Positions 8,750 through 16,856 of a stretch of 64,000 nt of DNA are shown piece after piece. Every line of letters begins with the position of its first letter. The stretch's first letter is position 1. The DNA comes from Streptomyces decoyicus (lineage in GTDB: Bacteria > Actinomycetota > Actinomycetes > Streptomycetales > Streptomycetaceae): contig NZ_CP082301.1 in NCBI RefSeq assembly GCF_019880305.1, positions 7,068,001 through 7,132,000 of the forward strand, read 5' to 3'. A program made the translations under genes and the position numbers. The notes below the pieces were generated by a model that had not been told where the DNA came from, did not search any database, and worked only from the letters and a program-made list of their open reading frames with translations.

Positions 8750-10408
8750 ATGTCAGCAACTCTCGTCGCCAAAGACCTCGCCGCCGGCCACGGCGAGCGC
8801 GTCCTGTTCTCCGGTCTCGATCTGGTCGTCGCCCCCGGCGACGTGGTCGGCCTCGTCGGCGCCAACGGTGCGGGCAAGTCCACGCTGCTGCGCCTGCTGG
8901 CCGGCCTGGACACCCCGGAGGACGGCAAGCTCTCGCTCAGCCCGCCCACCGCCACCGTCGGCCACCTCCCGCAGGAGCCCGACCGCCGCCCGGACGAGAC
9001 CGTACGGGCCTTCTTCGCCCGCCGTACGGGCGTGACCGACGCCCAGCTCGCCCTGGACACCGCCACCCAGGCGCTGGTCGACGAGCGGCCCGGCGCGGAC
9101 GACGCCTACGCCACGGCGCTGGAGCGCTGGCTCGCGCTGGGCGCGGCCGACCTGGACGAGCGCGCCGAGGAGACCGCCGAGCAGCTCGGCCTGTCCATCG
9201 GCCTCGACCAGCCGATGACGACGCTCTCCGGCGGTCAGGCTGCCCGTGCCTCGCTCGCCTCGCTGCTGCTCTCCCGTTACGACATCTTCCTGCTGGACGA
9301 GCCCACCAACGACCTCGATCTGGACGGCCTGCACCGTCTGGAGTCCTTCGTCACGGGGCTGCGCGCCGGCACCGTCCTGGTCAGCCACGACCGCGAGTTC
9401 CTGACCCGCACGGTCACCCGCGTCGTCGAACTCGACCTCGCCCAGCAGCAGGTCAACACCTACGGCGGCGGCTACACCTCCTACCTGGAGGAGCGCGAGC
9501 GGGCCCGGCGTCATGCGCGCGAGCAGTACGAGGAGTACGCCGACACCAAGGCCGGCCTGGAGACCCGGGCACACACCCAGCGCAACTGGATGGAGAAGGG
9601 CGTCAAGAACGCCCGCCGCAAGGCTCCCGACAACGACAAGATCGGCCGCAAGGCCCGCGTGGAGGCCACCGAGAAGCAGGCCGCCAAGGCCAAGCAGACC
9701 CAGCGCCTGATCGAGCGGCTCGATGTCGTCGAGGAACCGCGCAAGGAGTGGGAGCTGAGGATGGAGATCGCCGCCGCGCCACGGGCCGGCGCGGTCGTGG
9801 CCACCCTGCGCGGCGCCGGGGTCCGGCGCGGCGACTTCCGCTTCGGCCCGGTGGACCTCCAGATCGACTGGGCGGACCGGGTCGCCATCACGGGCCCCAA
9901 CGGCTCCGGCAAGTCGACCCTGCTCGCCGCCCTCCTCGGCCGGCTCCCGCTGGAGACGGGGCACGCAGCCCTGGGCCCCGGCGTGGTCGTCGGCGAGGTC
10001 GACCAGGCGCGCGGCCGGCTCTTCGGCGCACACGGCCTGGGCGACGAACCGCTGATGGACGCCTTCCGGGCCTGCGTCCCCGAGCTGCCGCCCGCCGATG
10101 TGCGCACCCTGCTGGCGAAGTTCGGGCTGAAGGCGGCGCATGTAATGCGCCCGGCGCGCACGCTGTCGCCGGGGGAGCGGACCCGTGCCGCGCTGGCCCT
10201 CCTCCAGGGCCGCGGGGTCAACCTCCTCGTCCTGGACGAGCCGACCAACCACCTCGATCTGCCGGCCATCGAACAGCTGGAGTCCGCGCTCGCCTCGTAC
10301 CCGGGCACCCTGCTGCTGGTGACGCACGACCGCCGGATGCTCGAAGCGGTGCACACCACCCGCCGTATCGAGGTCGACGGCGGACGGATCACCGACCGGA
10401 CGGTGTGA
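8750..10408 (+). CDS. ABC-F family ATPase (ribosome-associated or antibiotic-resistance type)
   Basis: A 552-residue soluble protein with two ABC ATPase domains and no membrane segments. Domain 1 has Walker A GANGAGKST (around residue 40), signature LSGGQAARASLASLLL and Walker B IFLLDEPTND. Domain 2 has Walker A GPNGSGKST (around 385), signature LSPGERTRAALALL and Walker B LLVLDEPTNH. The basic helical linker between them (NARRKAPDNDKIGRKARVEA) is the P-site tRNA interaction motif region that defines ABC-F proteins. Members act on the ribosome, either in translation quality control or by displacing macrolide, lincosamide or streptogramin antibiotics. Which applies here cannot be told from sequence alone. 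Confidence 0.88.
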   Translation: MSATLVAKDLAAGHGERVLFSGLDLVVAPGDVVGLVGANGAGKSTLLRLLAGLDTPEDGKLSLSPPTATVGHLPQEPDRRPDETVRAFFARRTGVTDAQLALDTATQALVDERPGADDAYATALERWLALGAADLDERAEETAEQLGLSIGLDQPMTTLSGGQAARASLASLLLSRYDIFLLDEPTNDLDLDGLHRLESFVTGLRAGTVLVSHDREFLTRTVTRVVELDLAQQQVNTYGGGYTSYLEERERARRHAREQYEEYADTKAGLETRAHTQRNWMEKGVKNARRKAPDNDKIGRKARVEATEKQAAKAKQTQRLIERLDVVEEPRKEWELRMEIAAAPRAGAVVATLRGAGVRRGDFRFGPVDLQIDWADRVAITGPNGSGKSTLLAALLGRLPLETGHAALGPGVVVGEVDQARGRLFGAHGLGDEPLMDAFRACVPELPPADVRTLLAKFGLKAAHVMRPARTLSPGERTRAALALLQGRGVNLLVLDEPTNHLDLPAIEQLESALASYPGTLLLVTHDRRMLEAVHTTRRIEVDGGRITDRTV

Positions 10409-10519
10409 GAACGCCGCGGGAGCGCTGCGCGGGCGCGGTGGGAGCGTGGACGGACCGCCGCCCGGCCGCCCGCGCTCACCGGGGCCGGCGGGCCCGCGGC
10501 ACCCGTGATGATTATCGAT

Positions 10520-10548
10520 TTGGTCCTGAGGCGGCCGGCCCGTAGTGT
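10520..10548 (+). promoter_or_regulatory. Candidate promoter of the initiator tRNA gene
   Basis: TTGGTC at 10520-10525 and TAGTGT at 10543-10548 are separated by 17 bp, a good match to the Streptomyces vegetative (HrdB-type) consensus. The predicted start would fall 6-8 nt further on, just upstream of the mature tRNA 5' end at 10561. Confidence 0.5.
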
Positions 10549-10560
10549 GGTGTTCACCGA

Positions 10561-10634
10561 CGCGGGGTGGAGCAGCTCGGTAGCTCGCTGGGCTCATAAC
10601 CCAGAGGTCGCAGGTTCAAATCCTGTCCCCGCTA
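10561..10634 (+). tRNA. Initiator tRNA-fMet (CAT)
   Basis: A full cloverleaf of 74 nt without an encoded CCA. The acceptor is CGCGGGG/CCCCGCT, the anticodon stem CTGGG/CCCAG encloses loop CTCATAA (anticodon CAT), and the T-arm is GCAGG-TTCAAAT-CCTGT. It is the initiator rather than an elongator because the 1:72 position is mismatched (C against T) and three consecutive G-C pairs stack in the anticodon stem, the hallmarks of bacterial fMet tRNA. Confidence 0.95.
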
Positions 10635-10650
10635 CTGAAGACAGCGCAGC

Positions 10651-10680
10651 AGGCCCGGTGCCCAGGCACCGGGCCTTTGT
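10651..10680 (+). terminator. Rho-independent terminator of tRNA-fMet
   Basis: A perfect 12-bp stem (AGGCCCGGTGCC and its complement GGCACCGGGCCT) with a 2-nt CA gap, followed by TTGT, 16 bp after the tRNA. Confidence 0.85.
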
Positions 10681-10879
10681 GCTGCGGTCCCGCGAGACCC
10701 GCTGCGATGGCGAGGATCGCGCGGCAGCCCTGGCGGGTGAGTCCGCAAACAACCGATGAAGCGAGCAGGCCCGGTCGCCGGTTCGGTCGAACCGTTCGGA
10801 ATCGGTCATAAAGCGTCGATAGGCGCTGACTTGTGTTCAGCTGGCCGGTCCGGACCAACGCATTCTCAACACTCTTCCT

Positions 10880-11377
10880 GTGAGGATGCCTTCAGGACCC
10901 CCTGCAGAACCCCCCGAAGAGCTGACCTCCCCGCTCGCGTACGAAGGTGTCTGGCGGTTCACCGCCCCGGCACTGGAGGCCTCGGTGCCGCAGGCACGCC
11001 ACGCGGTCCGGGATCTGCTCGACGAACAGCGTGTGCCCGTGGCCGCCGAGATCATGGACGGCCTGTTGCTCATCGTCTCCGAACTCGTCACCAACGCCGT
11101 CCGGCACGCCGCCCTGCTCTCGCCCCAGATCGCCGTCCAGGTCACCATCGGGGCGAACTGGCTACGCGTCGCGGTCGAGGACAACCACCCCTACCGCCCC
11201 AAGGCACTGGAGGCGGAGCAGGGTGATGTCGGCGGCCGCGGCCTGTGGCTCGTCAAGACGCTCACCGCGGAGGCGGGCGGCAAATGCGACGTCGAGAACA
11301 CGAGGAACGGCGGCAAGGCCATCTGGGCCGAGCTGCCGCTCACCCCGCTCGCTACCAGCCCGCCGCCTGTCCTGTGA
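10880..11377 (+). CDS. RsbW-like ATP-binding protein (anti-sigma type, HATPase_c_2)
   Basis: A 165-residue single-domain GHKL ATPase of the abundant Streptomyces RsbW/SpoIIAB-like group. The N box is LLIVSELVTNAVRHA (about residues 60-75), the G1 region is VAVEDNHPYRP, and the G2 box is GDVGGRGLWLVKTLTAEAG. These proteins typically bind sigma or anti-anti-sigma factors and phosphorylate the latter. No partner gene is adjacent. GTG at 10880 is taken as the start; ATG at 10886 is a close alternative. The last 26 bp overlap, tail to tail, with the convergent idi gene. Confidence 0.82.
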   Translation: MRMPSGPPAEPPEELTSPLAYEGVWRFTAPALEASVPQARHAVRDLLDEQRVPVAAEIMDGLLLIVSELVTNAVRHAALLSPQIAVQVTIGANWLRVAVEDNHPYRPKALEAEQGDVGGRGLWLVKTLTAEAGGKCDVENTRNGGKAIWAELPLTPLATSPPPVL

Positions 11378-11963
11378 GCTCGCGCACCGCCGGACGTGCC
11401 GCGTCCAGCACGGTCATGAACCACGCGGAGAACGGCGCCTCGGCATGCCGCTCGGCCAGCTCCTGCGGCGTCACGAACGCGATCTCGCCGATCTCCTCGG
11501 GGTCGGGTGCCGGCTCGGCCCGCACCAGTCCGACGAACAGGTGGTTGTACTCCTGCTCCACAAGGCCGGAGGCCGGGTCGGGATGGTTGTAACGCACGGT
11601 GCCCGCCTCCGCCAGCAGGGCGGGCGCCAGGCCCAGCTCCTCGGAGGTCCGCCGGGCCGCGGCCACGAACGGCGCCTCACCGGGATACGGGTGACCGCAG
11701 CAGGTGTTGGACCACACACCGGGGGAGTGGTACTTCCCCAGTGCCCGGCGCTGGAGCAACAGCCGCCCCTTCTCGTCGAAGAGGAAGACGGAGAACGCCC
11801 GGTGCAGCTGCCCGGGAGGCTGGTGGGCCGCGAGCTTCTCCGCGGTGCCGATCGTCGTGCCGTCCTCGTCGACCAGCTCCAGCATGATCGGTTCGGCGGC
11901 GCCGCCCGGTGTGCTCACCGCCGGGTCCGCGGCGGTCTGTCCGTTGGCAGGTGTGATCGGCAT
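11352..11963 (-). CDS. idi: Isopentenyl-diphosphate delta-isomerase, type I
   Basis: A 203-residue Nudix-fold IPP isomerase that interconverts IPP and DMAPP using a divalent metal. It shows QLHRAFSVFLFDEKGRLLLQ, then SPGVWSNTCCGHPYPGE with the catalytic cysteine in NTCCGHP, the Nudix helix AARRTSEELG, and the catalytic glutamate region LVEQEYNHLFVG. The first 25 or so residues are a variable tail. ATG at 11963 is preferred over 11969 because AAGG lies at normal spacing. It sits beside the hopanoid region, whose first committed substrate needs DMAPP and IPP, and with the cluster dxs it may form a dedicated isoprenoid supply. Confidence 0.93.
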   Translation of the reverse strand: MPITPANGQTAADPAVSTPGGAAEPIMLELVDEDGTTIGTAEKLAAHQPPGQLHRAFSVFLFDEKGRLLLQRRALGKYHSPGVWSNTCCGHPYPGEAPFVAAARRTSEELGLAPALLAEAGTVRYNHPDPASGLVEQEYNHLFVGLVRAEPAPDPEEIGEIAFVTPQELAERHAEAPFSAWFMTVLDAARPAVRELTGQAAGW

Positions 11964-12510
11964 GCCCATCCTTGTCGTCGGTCTTCGACGCCAAGTCTGC
12001 CCTAGCCGGGTCCGCATCACCGGCAGAGTGGGTGCGCGGCGCCACATGCCCGCGCGCCGGCCGGGGAGTGCGCCCGGCCGTGAGATGGTCCACATCCGCT
12101 GCCGCGCTCCTGGGGCGGAGGACGTGTCCGGTGACGGCACCGGCCGGACCGCGCTCGCCCGCGGACCGGAATGGCACGCACCACACCTGCCCCGGCACAA
12201 CCCGCCCGCCCTGTGACCAGCCCTCTCATAACCGGCACCGGAGGGAACACCAGGTCCGCAGGCCAGTTGTTCATGCACCACCTGATCCACCATGATGATC
12301 GCGGCAGGCGCAGCCGGCGGTCACTCGATCGTGCGGTGAATGCGCGGTGAACGGCCGCATCCGGCGATCCGATAGCCTCTGCCGACGTGCCACCCCAGCC
12401 CTCCGGGCGCCAGGTGTGCCACGCCCGCTGCCCGGGTAGTTCGTATCGAATGCGGAACCGACTGCGAACCGGCCCGTGCTGCCTTGTCAGCATCCAAGGA
12501 GTGAGTTCGT
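11964..12510. other. Divergent intergenic region, idi versus the glycopolymer operon
   Basis: These 547 bp between the idi start and the next gene hold no convincing coding frame or RNA. The region must contain both divergent promoters, but I could not identify clear -35/-10 pairs. An AAGGAG ribosome binding site at 12496-12501 ends it, 9 nt before the CTG proposed as the start of the next gene. Confidence 0.5.
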
Positions 12511-14316
12511 CTGTCGACCGCCATCCTCACCGGTCCGCCGGTCGCCGGGTCGCCGCTCGAAGCCGACCTGCGCACGCTGGGCTTTGACGTCCGCACGGCG
12601 AACGATGCCGCCTCCGCCGCCGAGCTGCTCGCCGCGGTGCCCGCGCAGGAGCGGGTCGCCGTCGTCGACCCCCGCTTCGTCGGCCATCTGCATGCCCTGC
12701 GGCTCGCGCTGACCGACCCCCGCTTCCCCGCCGCGGCCGTGCCGGGCGCGCTCACCGCGCAGCCCGGGGCCCGCGCCGCGCTGGCTCGCGCGTTCGGCAG
12801 GATCCCGGTCGGCGCCGGCACCGCCCACCTCACGGATGTCCTCACCGACACCCTCACCGAGTCCCTCGACCGCGAGGAGACCGGTCTGCACCGCGTCGAG
12901 CTGGGCAGCCTGGTCGCCACCGTCGCGCTCACCCCGGCACAGCGCGAGGACGCCCGGGAGGCCGTCGCCGCCGTCGACGACGAGGCCGTACGGCTGCGCA
13001 CCGCCGTGAAGTCCCGCGACGGGTTCTTCACGACGTACTGCATCAGCCCGTACTCCCGCTACCTCGCCCGCTGGTGCGCGCGCCGCGGGCTCACCCCCAA
13101 CCAGGTCACCACCGCGTCGCTGCTCACCGCGCTGATCGCGGCCGGCTGCGCGGCCACCGGAACCCGCGGCGGCTTCATCGCCGCCGGCCTCCTGCTGCTG
13201 TTCTCCTTCGTCCTGGACTGCACCGACGGGCAGCTCGCCCGCTACTCCCTCCAGTACTCGACGATGGGCGCCTGGCTCGACGCCACCTTCGACCGGGCCA
13301 AGGAGTACGCGTACTACGCGGGCCTGGCCCTGGGCGCGGCCCGCGGCGGCGATGACGTCTGGGCGCTGGCGCTCGGCGCGATGGTGCTCCAGACCTGCCG
13401 CCATGTCGTCGACTTCTCGTTCAACGAGGCGAACCACGACGCCAGCGCCAACACCAGTCCCACCGCCGCGCTCTCCGACAAGCTCGACAGCGTCGGCTGG
13501 ACGGTCTGGGTGCGCCGCATGATCGTGCTGCCGATCGGCGAACGCTGGGCCATGATTGCGGTACTCACCGCGTGCACCACTCCGCGCATCGTCTTCTACG
13601 CCCTGCTCATCGGCTGCGCACTGGCCGCCTGCTACACCACGGCAGGACGGGTGCTGCGTTCGCTGACCCGCCGGGCCCGGCGCACCGACCGCGCCGCCCG
13701 GGCGCTGGCCGACCTCGCGGACTCCGGGCCGCTCGCCGAGCTGATCGCGGGCCGGGCCCGCGGCCGCGGCCGCACCGGTTCCTTCCTGGCGCCCGTCATG
13801 GCATTTCTCTCAGCCGCCGTGCTGCTGGTCTGGGTGATTTTCCAGGACGACCCCACGTCCTGGCTCACCGTCGGCGTCGCCGTCTGCTCCGCGCTGCTGG
13901 CCGGCGCGGCCGTGGCCCGGCCGCTCAAGGGCGCCCTCGACTGGCTGGTGCCGCCCTTCTTCCGGGCCGGCGAGTACGTCACCATCCTGGTGCTGGCCGC
14001 CCGTACGGACGTCCCCGGAGCGCTGCCCGCGGCGTACGGGCTGGTCGCGGCGGTCGCCTACCATCACTACGACACGGTCTACCGCATCCGCGGTGGCACC
14101 GGAGCCCCTCCGCGGTGGCTGGTCCGGGCGACCGGCGGACATGAGGGACGGATCCTCCTGATCACCGTCCTCGCCGCCGCGCTGTCCCCCTCAGGTTTCA
14201 CAATCGCGCTGACGGCCCTTGCTGTGGTCCTGGCGCTGCTGGTGCTCATCGAGAGCATCCGCTTCTGGGTGTCCTCCCAAGCACCCGCCGTACACGATGA
14301 AGGAGAACCCGCATGA
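12511..14316 (+). CDS. CDP-alcohol phosphatidyltransferase family protein with N-terminal and C-terminal (DUF5941-like) extensions; CTG start
   Basis: 601 residues. An N-terminal soluble domain of about 165 residues (STAILTGPPVAGSPLEADLR onward) precedes a multi-span CDP-alcohol phosphotransferase domain. Its motif is complete: D236, D239, G240, A243, R244, G253, D257 and D261 (DCTDGQLARYSLQYSTMG, then AWLDATFD). More membrane helices and a C-terminal domain resembling DUF5941 follow. Such enzymes transfer a phospho-alcohol from a CDP-alcohol to an acceptor in the membrane. The only start with a ribosome binding site is CTG at 12511 (AAGGAG 9 nt upstream; in-frame stop at 12502). The first ATG/GTG/TTG codon, GTG at 12637, would remove 42 conserved-looking residues and has no Shine-Dalgarno. 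The stop overlaps the next start (ATGA). Confidence 0.82.
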   Translation: MSTAILTGPPVAGSPLEADLRTLGFDVRTANDAASAAELLAAVPAQERVAVVDPRFVGHLHALRLALTDPRFPAAAVPGALTAQPGARAALARAFGRIPVGAGTAHLTDVLTDTLTESLDREETGLHRVELGSLVATVALTPAQREDAREAVAAVDDEAVRLRTAVKSRDGFFTTYCISPYSRYLARWCARRGLTPNQVTTASLLTALIAAGCAATGTRGGFIAAGLLLLFSFVLDCTDGQLARYSLQYSTMGAWLDATFDRAKEYAYYAGLALGAARGGDDVWALALGAMVLQTCRHVVDFSFNEANHDASANTSPTAALSDKLDSVGWTVWVRRMIVLPIGERWAMIAVLTACTTPRIVFYALLIGCALAACYTTAGRVLRSLTRRARRTDRAARALADLADSGPLAELIAGRARGRGRTGSFLAPVMAFLSAAVLLVWVIFQDDPTSWLTVGVAVCSALLAGAAVARPLKGALDWLVPPFFRAGEYVTILVLAARTDVPGALPAAYGLVAAVAYHHYDTVYRIRGGTGAPPRWLVRATGGHEGRILLITVLAAALSPSGFTIALTALAVVLALLVLIESIRFWVSSQAPAVHDEGEPA

Positions 14317-15050
14317 TCGGCCTCGTGCTGGCTGCCGGCGCCGGACGGCGTCTGCGCCCCTACACCGACACCCTGCCCAAGGCTCTGGTGCCGGTCGACG
14401 GGGACACGACCATTCTCGACCTGACCCTCGGCAACTTCGCCGAGATCGGCCTGACCGAGGTCGCGATCATTGTCGGCTACCGCAAGGAAGCCGTCTACGA
14501 GCGCAAGGAGGCCCTGGAGCAGAAGTACGGCCTCAAGCTCACCCTCATCGACAACGACAAGGCCGAGGAGTGGAACAACGCCTACTCCCTGTGGTGCGGC
14601 CGTGACTCGATCAAGCACACCGTGATCCTCGCCAACGGCGACACCGTGCACCCGGTCTCCGTCGAGAAGACCCTGCTCGCCGCCCGCGGCGACGGCAAGA
14701 AGATCATCCTCGCGCTGGACACCGTCAAGCAGCTCGCCGACGAGGAGATGAAGGTCGTCGTGGACCCCGCCAAGGGCGTCCAGAAGATCACGAAGCTGAT
14801 GGACCCGGCCGAGGCGACCGGTGAGTACATCGGCGTCACCCTCATCGAGGGCGAGGCCGCCGAGGAGCTGGCCGACGCCCTGAAGACCACCTTCGAGCGG
14901 GACCCCGACCTCTACTACGAGGACGGCTACCAGGAGCTCGTCAACCGCGGCTTCAAGGTGGACGTGGCACCGATCGGCGACGTCAAGTGGGTCGAGATCG
15001 ACAACCATGACGACCTGGCGAAGGGCCGTGACATCGCATGCCAGTACTGA
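14313..15050 (+). CDS. Sugar- or polyol-phosphate nucleotidyltransferase (cytidylyltransferase-like)
   Basis: A 245-residue GT-A-fold nucleotidyltransferase. The signature IGLVLAAGAGRRLRPYTDTL opens the protein, with the conserved LPKALVPVDG at residues 20-30. An Asp in ILANGDTVHP is a likely metal ligand, and KWVEIDNHDDL near the end is typical of phosphocholine and inositol-phosphate cytidylyltransferases. Placed immediately after a CDP-alcohol phosphotransferase with a 4-nt overlap, it most likely makes the CDP-activated polyol that enzyme uses. The pairing recalls the IPCT/DIPPS enzymes of di-myo-inositol phosphate synthesis. The actual alcohol is not known. Confidence 0.8.
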   Translation: MIGLVLAAGAGRRLRPYTDTLPKALVPVDGDTTILDLTLGNFAEIGLTEVAIIVGYRKEAVYERKEALEQKYGLKLTLIDNDKAEEWNNAYSLWCGRDSIKHTVILANGDTVHPVSVEKTLLAARGDGKKIILALDTVKQLADEEMKVVVDPAKGVQKITKLMDPAEATGEYIGVTLIEGEAAEELADALKTTFERDPDLYYEDGYQELVNRGFKVDVAPIGDVKWVEIDNHDDLAKGRDIACQY

Positions 15051-16099
15051 CCCGCCTCATCCCGTCCCCGGTCGTCGTCGACATCAACGCCGGCGCCCTG
15101 GACGACCTGGCGGGCCTGCTGGCCGATCAGCGCATCTCCGCGTCGGGCAAGCTCGCCATCGCGATCAGCGGCGGCTCGGGGGCACGGCTGCGTGAGCGGC
15201 TGTCCCCCGCGCTGCCCGGCGCCGAGTGGTACGAGGTCGGCGGCGGCACCCTGGACGAAGCGATCAAGCTGGCCGACGCCATGAAGAAGGGGCACTACGA
15301 CGCGGTCGTGGGCCTCGGCGGCGGCAAGATCATCGACTGCGCCAAGTTCGCCGCCGCGCGGATCGGTCTGCCGCTGGTCGCCGTGGCGACGAACCTGTCG
15401 CACGACGGCCTGTGCTCGCCGGTCGCCACCCTCGACAACGACGCGGGCCGCGGCTCCTACGGTGTGCCGAACCCGATCGCCGTGGTGATCGACCTCGACA
15501 TCATCCGTGAGGCCCCGGTCCGGTTCGTCCGCTCCGGCATCGGCGACGCGATCTCCAACATCTCCGCGGTCCGGGACTGGGAGCTCTCGCACCGGGAGAC
15601 CGGCGAGGCGATCGACGGACTGGCCGCCGCCATGGCACGCCAGGCCGGCGAGGCCGTGCTCCGCCACCCCGGCGGGGTCGGCGACGACGCCTTCCTCCAG
15701 GTGCTGGCCGAGGGTCTGGTCCTGACCGGCATCTCGATGTCGGTGGCCGGCGACAGCCGTCCGGCGTCCGGCGCCTGCCACGAGATCAACCACGCGCTCG
15801 ACATCCTCTACCCCAAGCGTGCGGCGAGCCACGGCGAACAGTGCGGCCTCGCCGCGGCGTTCGCCACGCATCTGCGCGGGGACAAGGAGACCCGTGACCT
15901 GATGGTCGAGGTGCTGCGCAGGCACGGCCTGCCGGTCACGCCGGGTGAGATCGGCTTCACCGACGAGGAATTCGTCCAGGCCGTCGAGTACGCACCCAAG
16001 ACCCGCCCGGGGCGCTACACCATCCTGGAGCACCTCGACCTGTCCACCGACCAGATCAGGGACGCTTACGCCGACTATGCACAAGCCATCGGTAGCTGA
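15038..16099 (+). CDS. sn-Glycerol-1-phosphate dehydrogenase-like, metal-dependent alcohol dehydrogenase family
   Basis: A 353-residue protein of the G1PDH (AraM/EgsA)-dehydroquinate synthase-like fold. It has a nucleotide-binding loop (YDAVVGLGGGKIIDCAKFAA), a substrate loop VATNLSHDGLCSPVATLDN, and metal-ligand regions SGIGDAISNISAV, ACHEINHALDIL and ASHGEQCGLA, in the order expected for AraM/EgsA. That family reduces dihydroxyacetone phosphate to sn-glycerol-1-phosphate, the enantiomer used in archaeal lipids and rare in bacteria. In this operon the product could be the polyol phosphate activated by the preceding nucleotidyltransferase. It overlaps both neighbours (13 bp and 23 bp). A different polyol-phosphate substrate is possible. 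Confidence 0.78.
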   Translation: MPVLTRLIPSPVVVDINAGALDDLAGLLADQRISASGKLAIAISGGSGARLRERLSPALPGAEWYEVGGGTLDEAIKLADAMKKGHYDAVVGLGGGKIIDCAKFAAARIGLPLVAVATNLSHDGLCSPVATLDNDAGRGSYGVPNPIAVVIDLDIIREAPVRFVRSGIGDAISNISAVRDWELSHRETGEAIDGLAAAMARQAGEAVLRHPGGVGDDAFLQVLAEGLVLTGISMSVAGDSRPASGACHEINHALDILYPKRAASHGEQCGLAAAFATHLRGDKETRDLMVEVLRRHGLPVTPGEIGFTDEEFVQAVEYAPKTRPGRYTILEHLDLSTDQIRDAYADYAQAIGS

Positions 16100-16856
16100 G
16101 CTCCGCCCGGTCGTTCACCCTCCGGGTGTGAAGGACCGGCGGAGCGGCGAGCACTGGGCCGGCCGGCTCTACATGCGCGAGCTCTCCTTGCGCATCGACC
16201 GGCACCTGGTGAACACGAAGGTCACGCCCAACCAGCTGACCTACCTGATGACCGTTTTCGGCGTCCTCGCCGCCCCGGCCCTGCTGGTGCCGGGGATCGC
16301 GGGCGCCGTCCTCGGCGTGCTGATGGTCCAGCTGTACCTGCTGCTCGACTGCGTCGACGGCGAGGTCGCCCGCTGGAAGAAGCAGTTCTCGCTCGGCGGG
16401 GTGTACCTGGACCGGGTCGGCGCCTACCTGTGCGACGCCGCGGTGCTGGTCGGCTTCGGCCTGCGCGCCGCCGACCTGTGGGGCTCCGGGCGGATCGACT
16501 GGCTGTGGGCCTTCCTCGGCACGCTCGCCGCCCTCGGCGCGATCCTGATCAAGGCCGAGACCGACCTCGTCGGTGTCGCCCGCCACCAGGGCGGGCTGCC
16601 GCCGGTCAAGGAGGCGGCGTCCGAGCCGCGCTCGTCCGGGATGGCGCTGGCCCGCAAGGCCGCCGCGGCGCTGAAGTTCCACCGGCTCGTCCTCGGGGTC
16701 GAGGCGTCCCTGCTGATCCTGGCCCTCGCGGTCCTGGACACCATCAGGGGCGACCTGTTCTTCTCGCGCCTCGGCGTCGCCGTGCTCGCCGGCATCGCGA
16801 TCGTCCAGACGCTGCTCCACCTCGTGTCCATCCTCGCCTCCAGCAGGCTCAAGTGA
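16077..16856 (+). CDS. CDP-alcohol phosphatidyltransferase family protein, second copy, atypical motif
   Basis: A 259-residue integral membrane protein with five to six helices. The motif reads DCVDGEVARWKKQFSLGG then VYLDRVGAY: D91, D94, G95, A98, R99, G108 and D112 are present, but the position expected to hold the last aspartate (116) is alanine. In studied family members that fourth aspartate is the proposed catalytic base, so this protein may use another residue (D120 is nearby) or be catalytically changed. ATG at 16077 lies inside the end of the preceding gene, and the stop overlaps the next GTG start (GTGA), implying translational coupling. Role: membrane step in the same polymer pathway, inferred from context. 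Confidence 0.78.
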   Translation: MHKPSVAELRPVVHPPGVKDRRSGEHWAGRLYMRELSLRIDRHLVNTKVTPNQLTYLMTVFGVLAAPALLVPGIAGAVLGVLMVQLYLLLDCVDGEVARWKKQFSLGGVYLDRVGAYLCDAAVLVGFGLRAADLWGSGRIDWLWAFLGTLAALGAILIKAETDLVGVARHQGGLPPVKEAASEPRSSGMALARKAAAALKFHRLVLGVEASLLILALAVLDTIRGDLFFSRLGVAVLAGIAIVQTLLHLVSILASSRLK

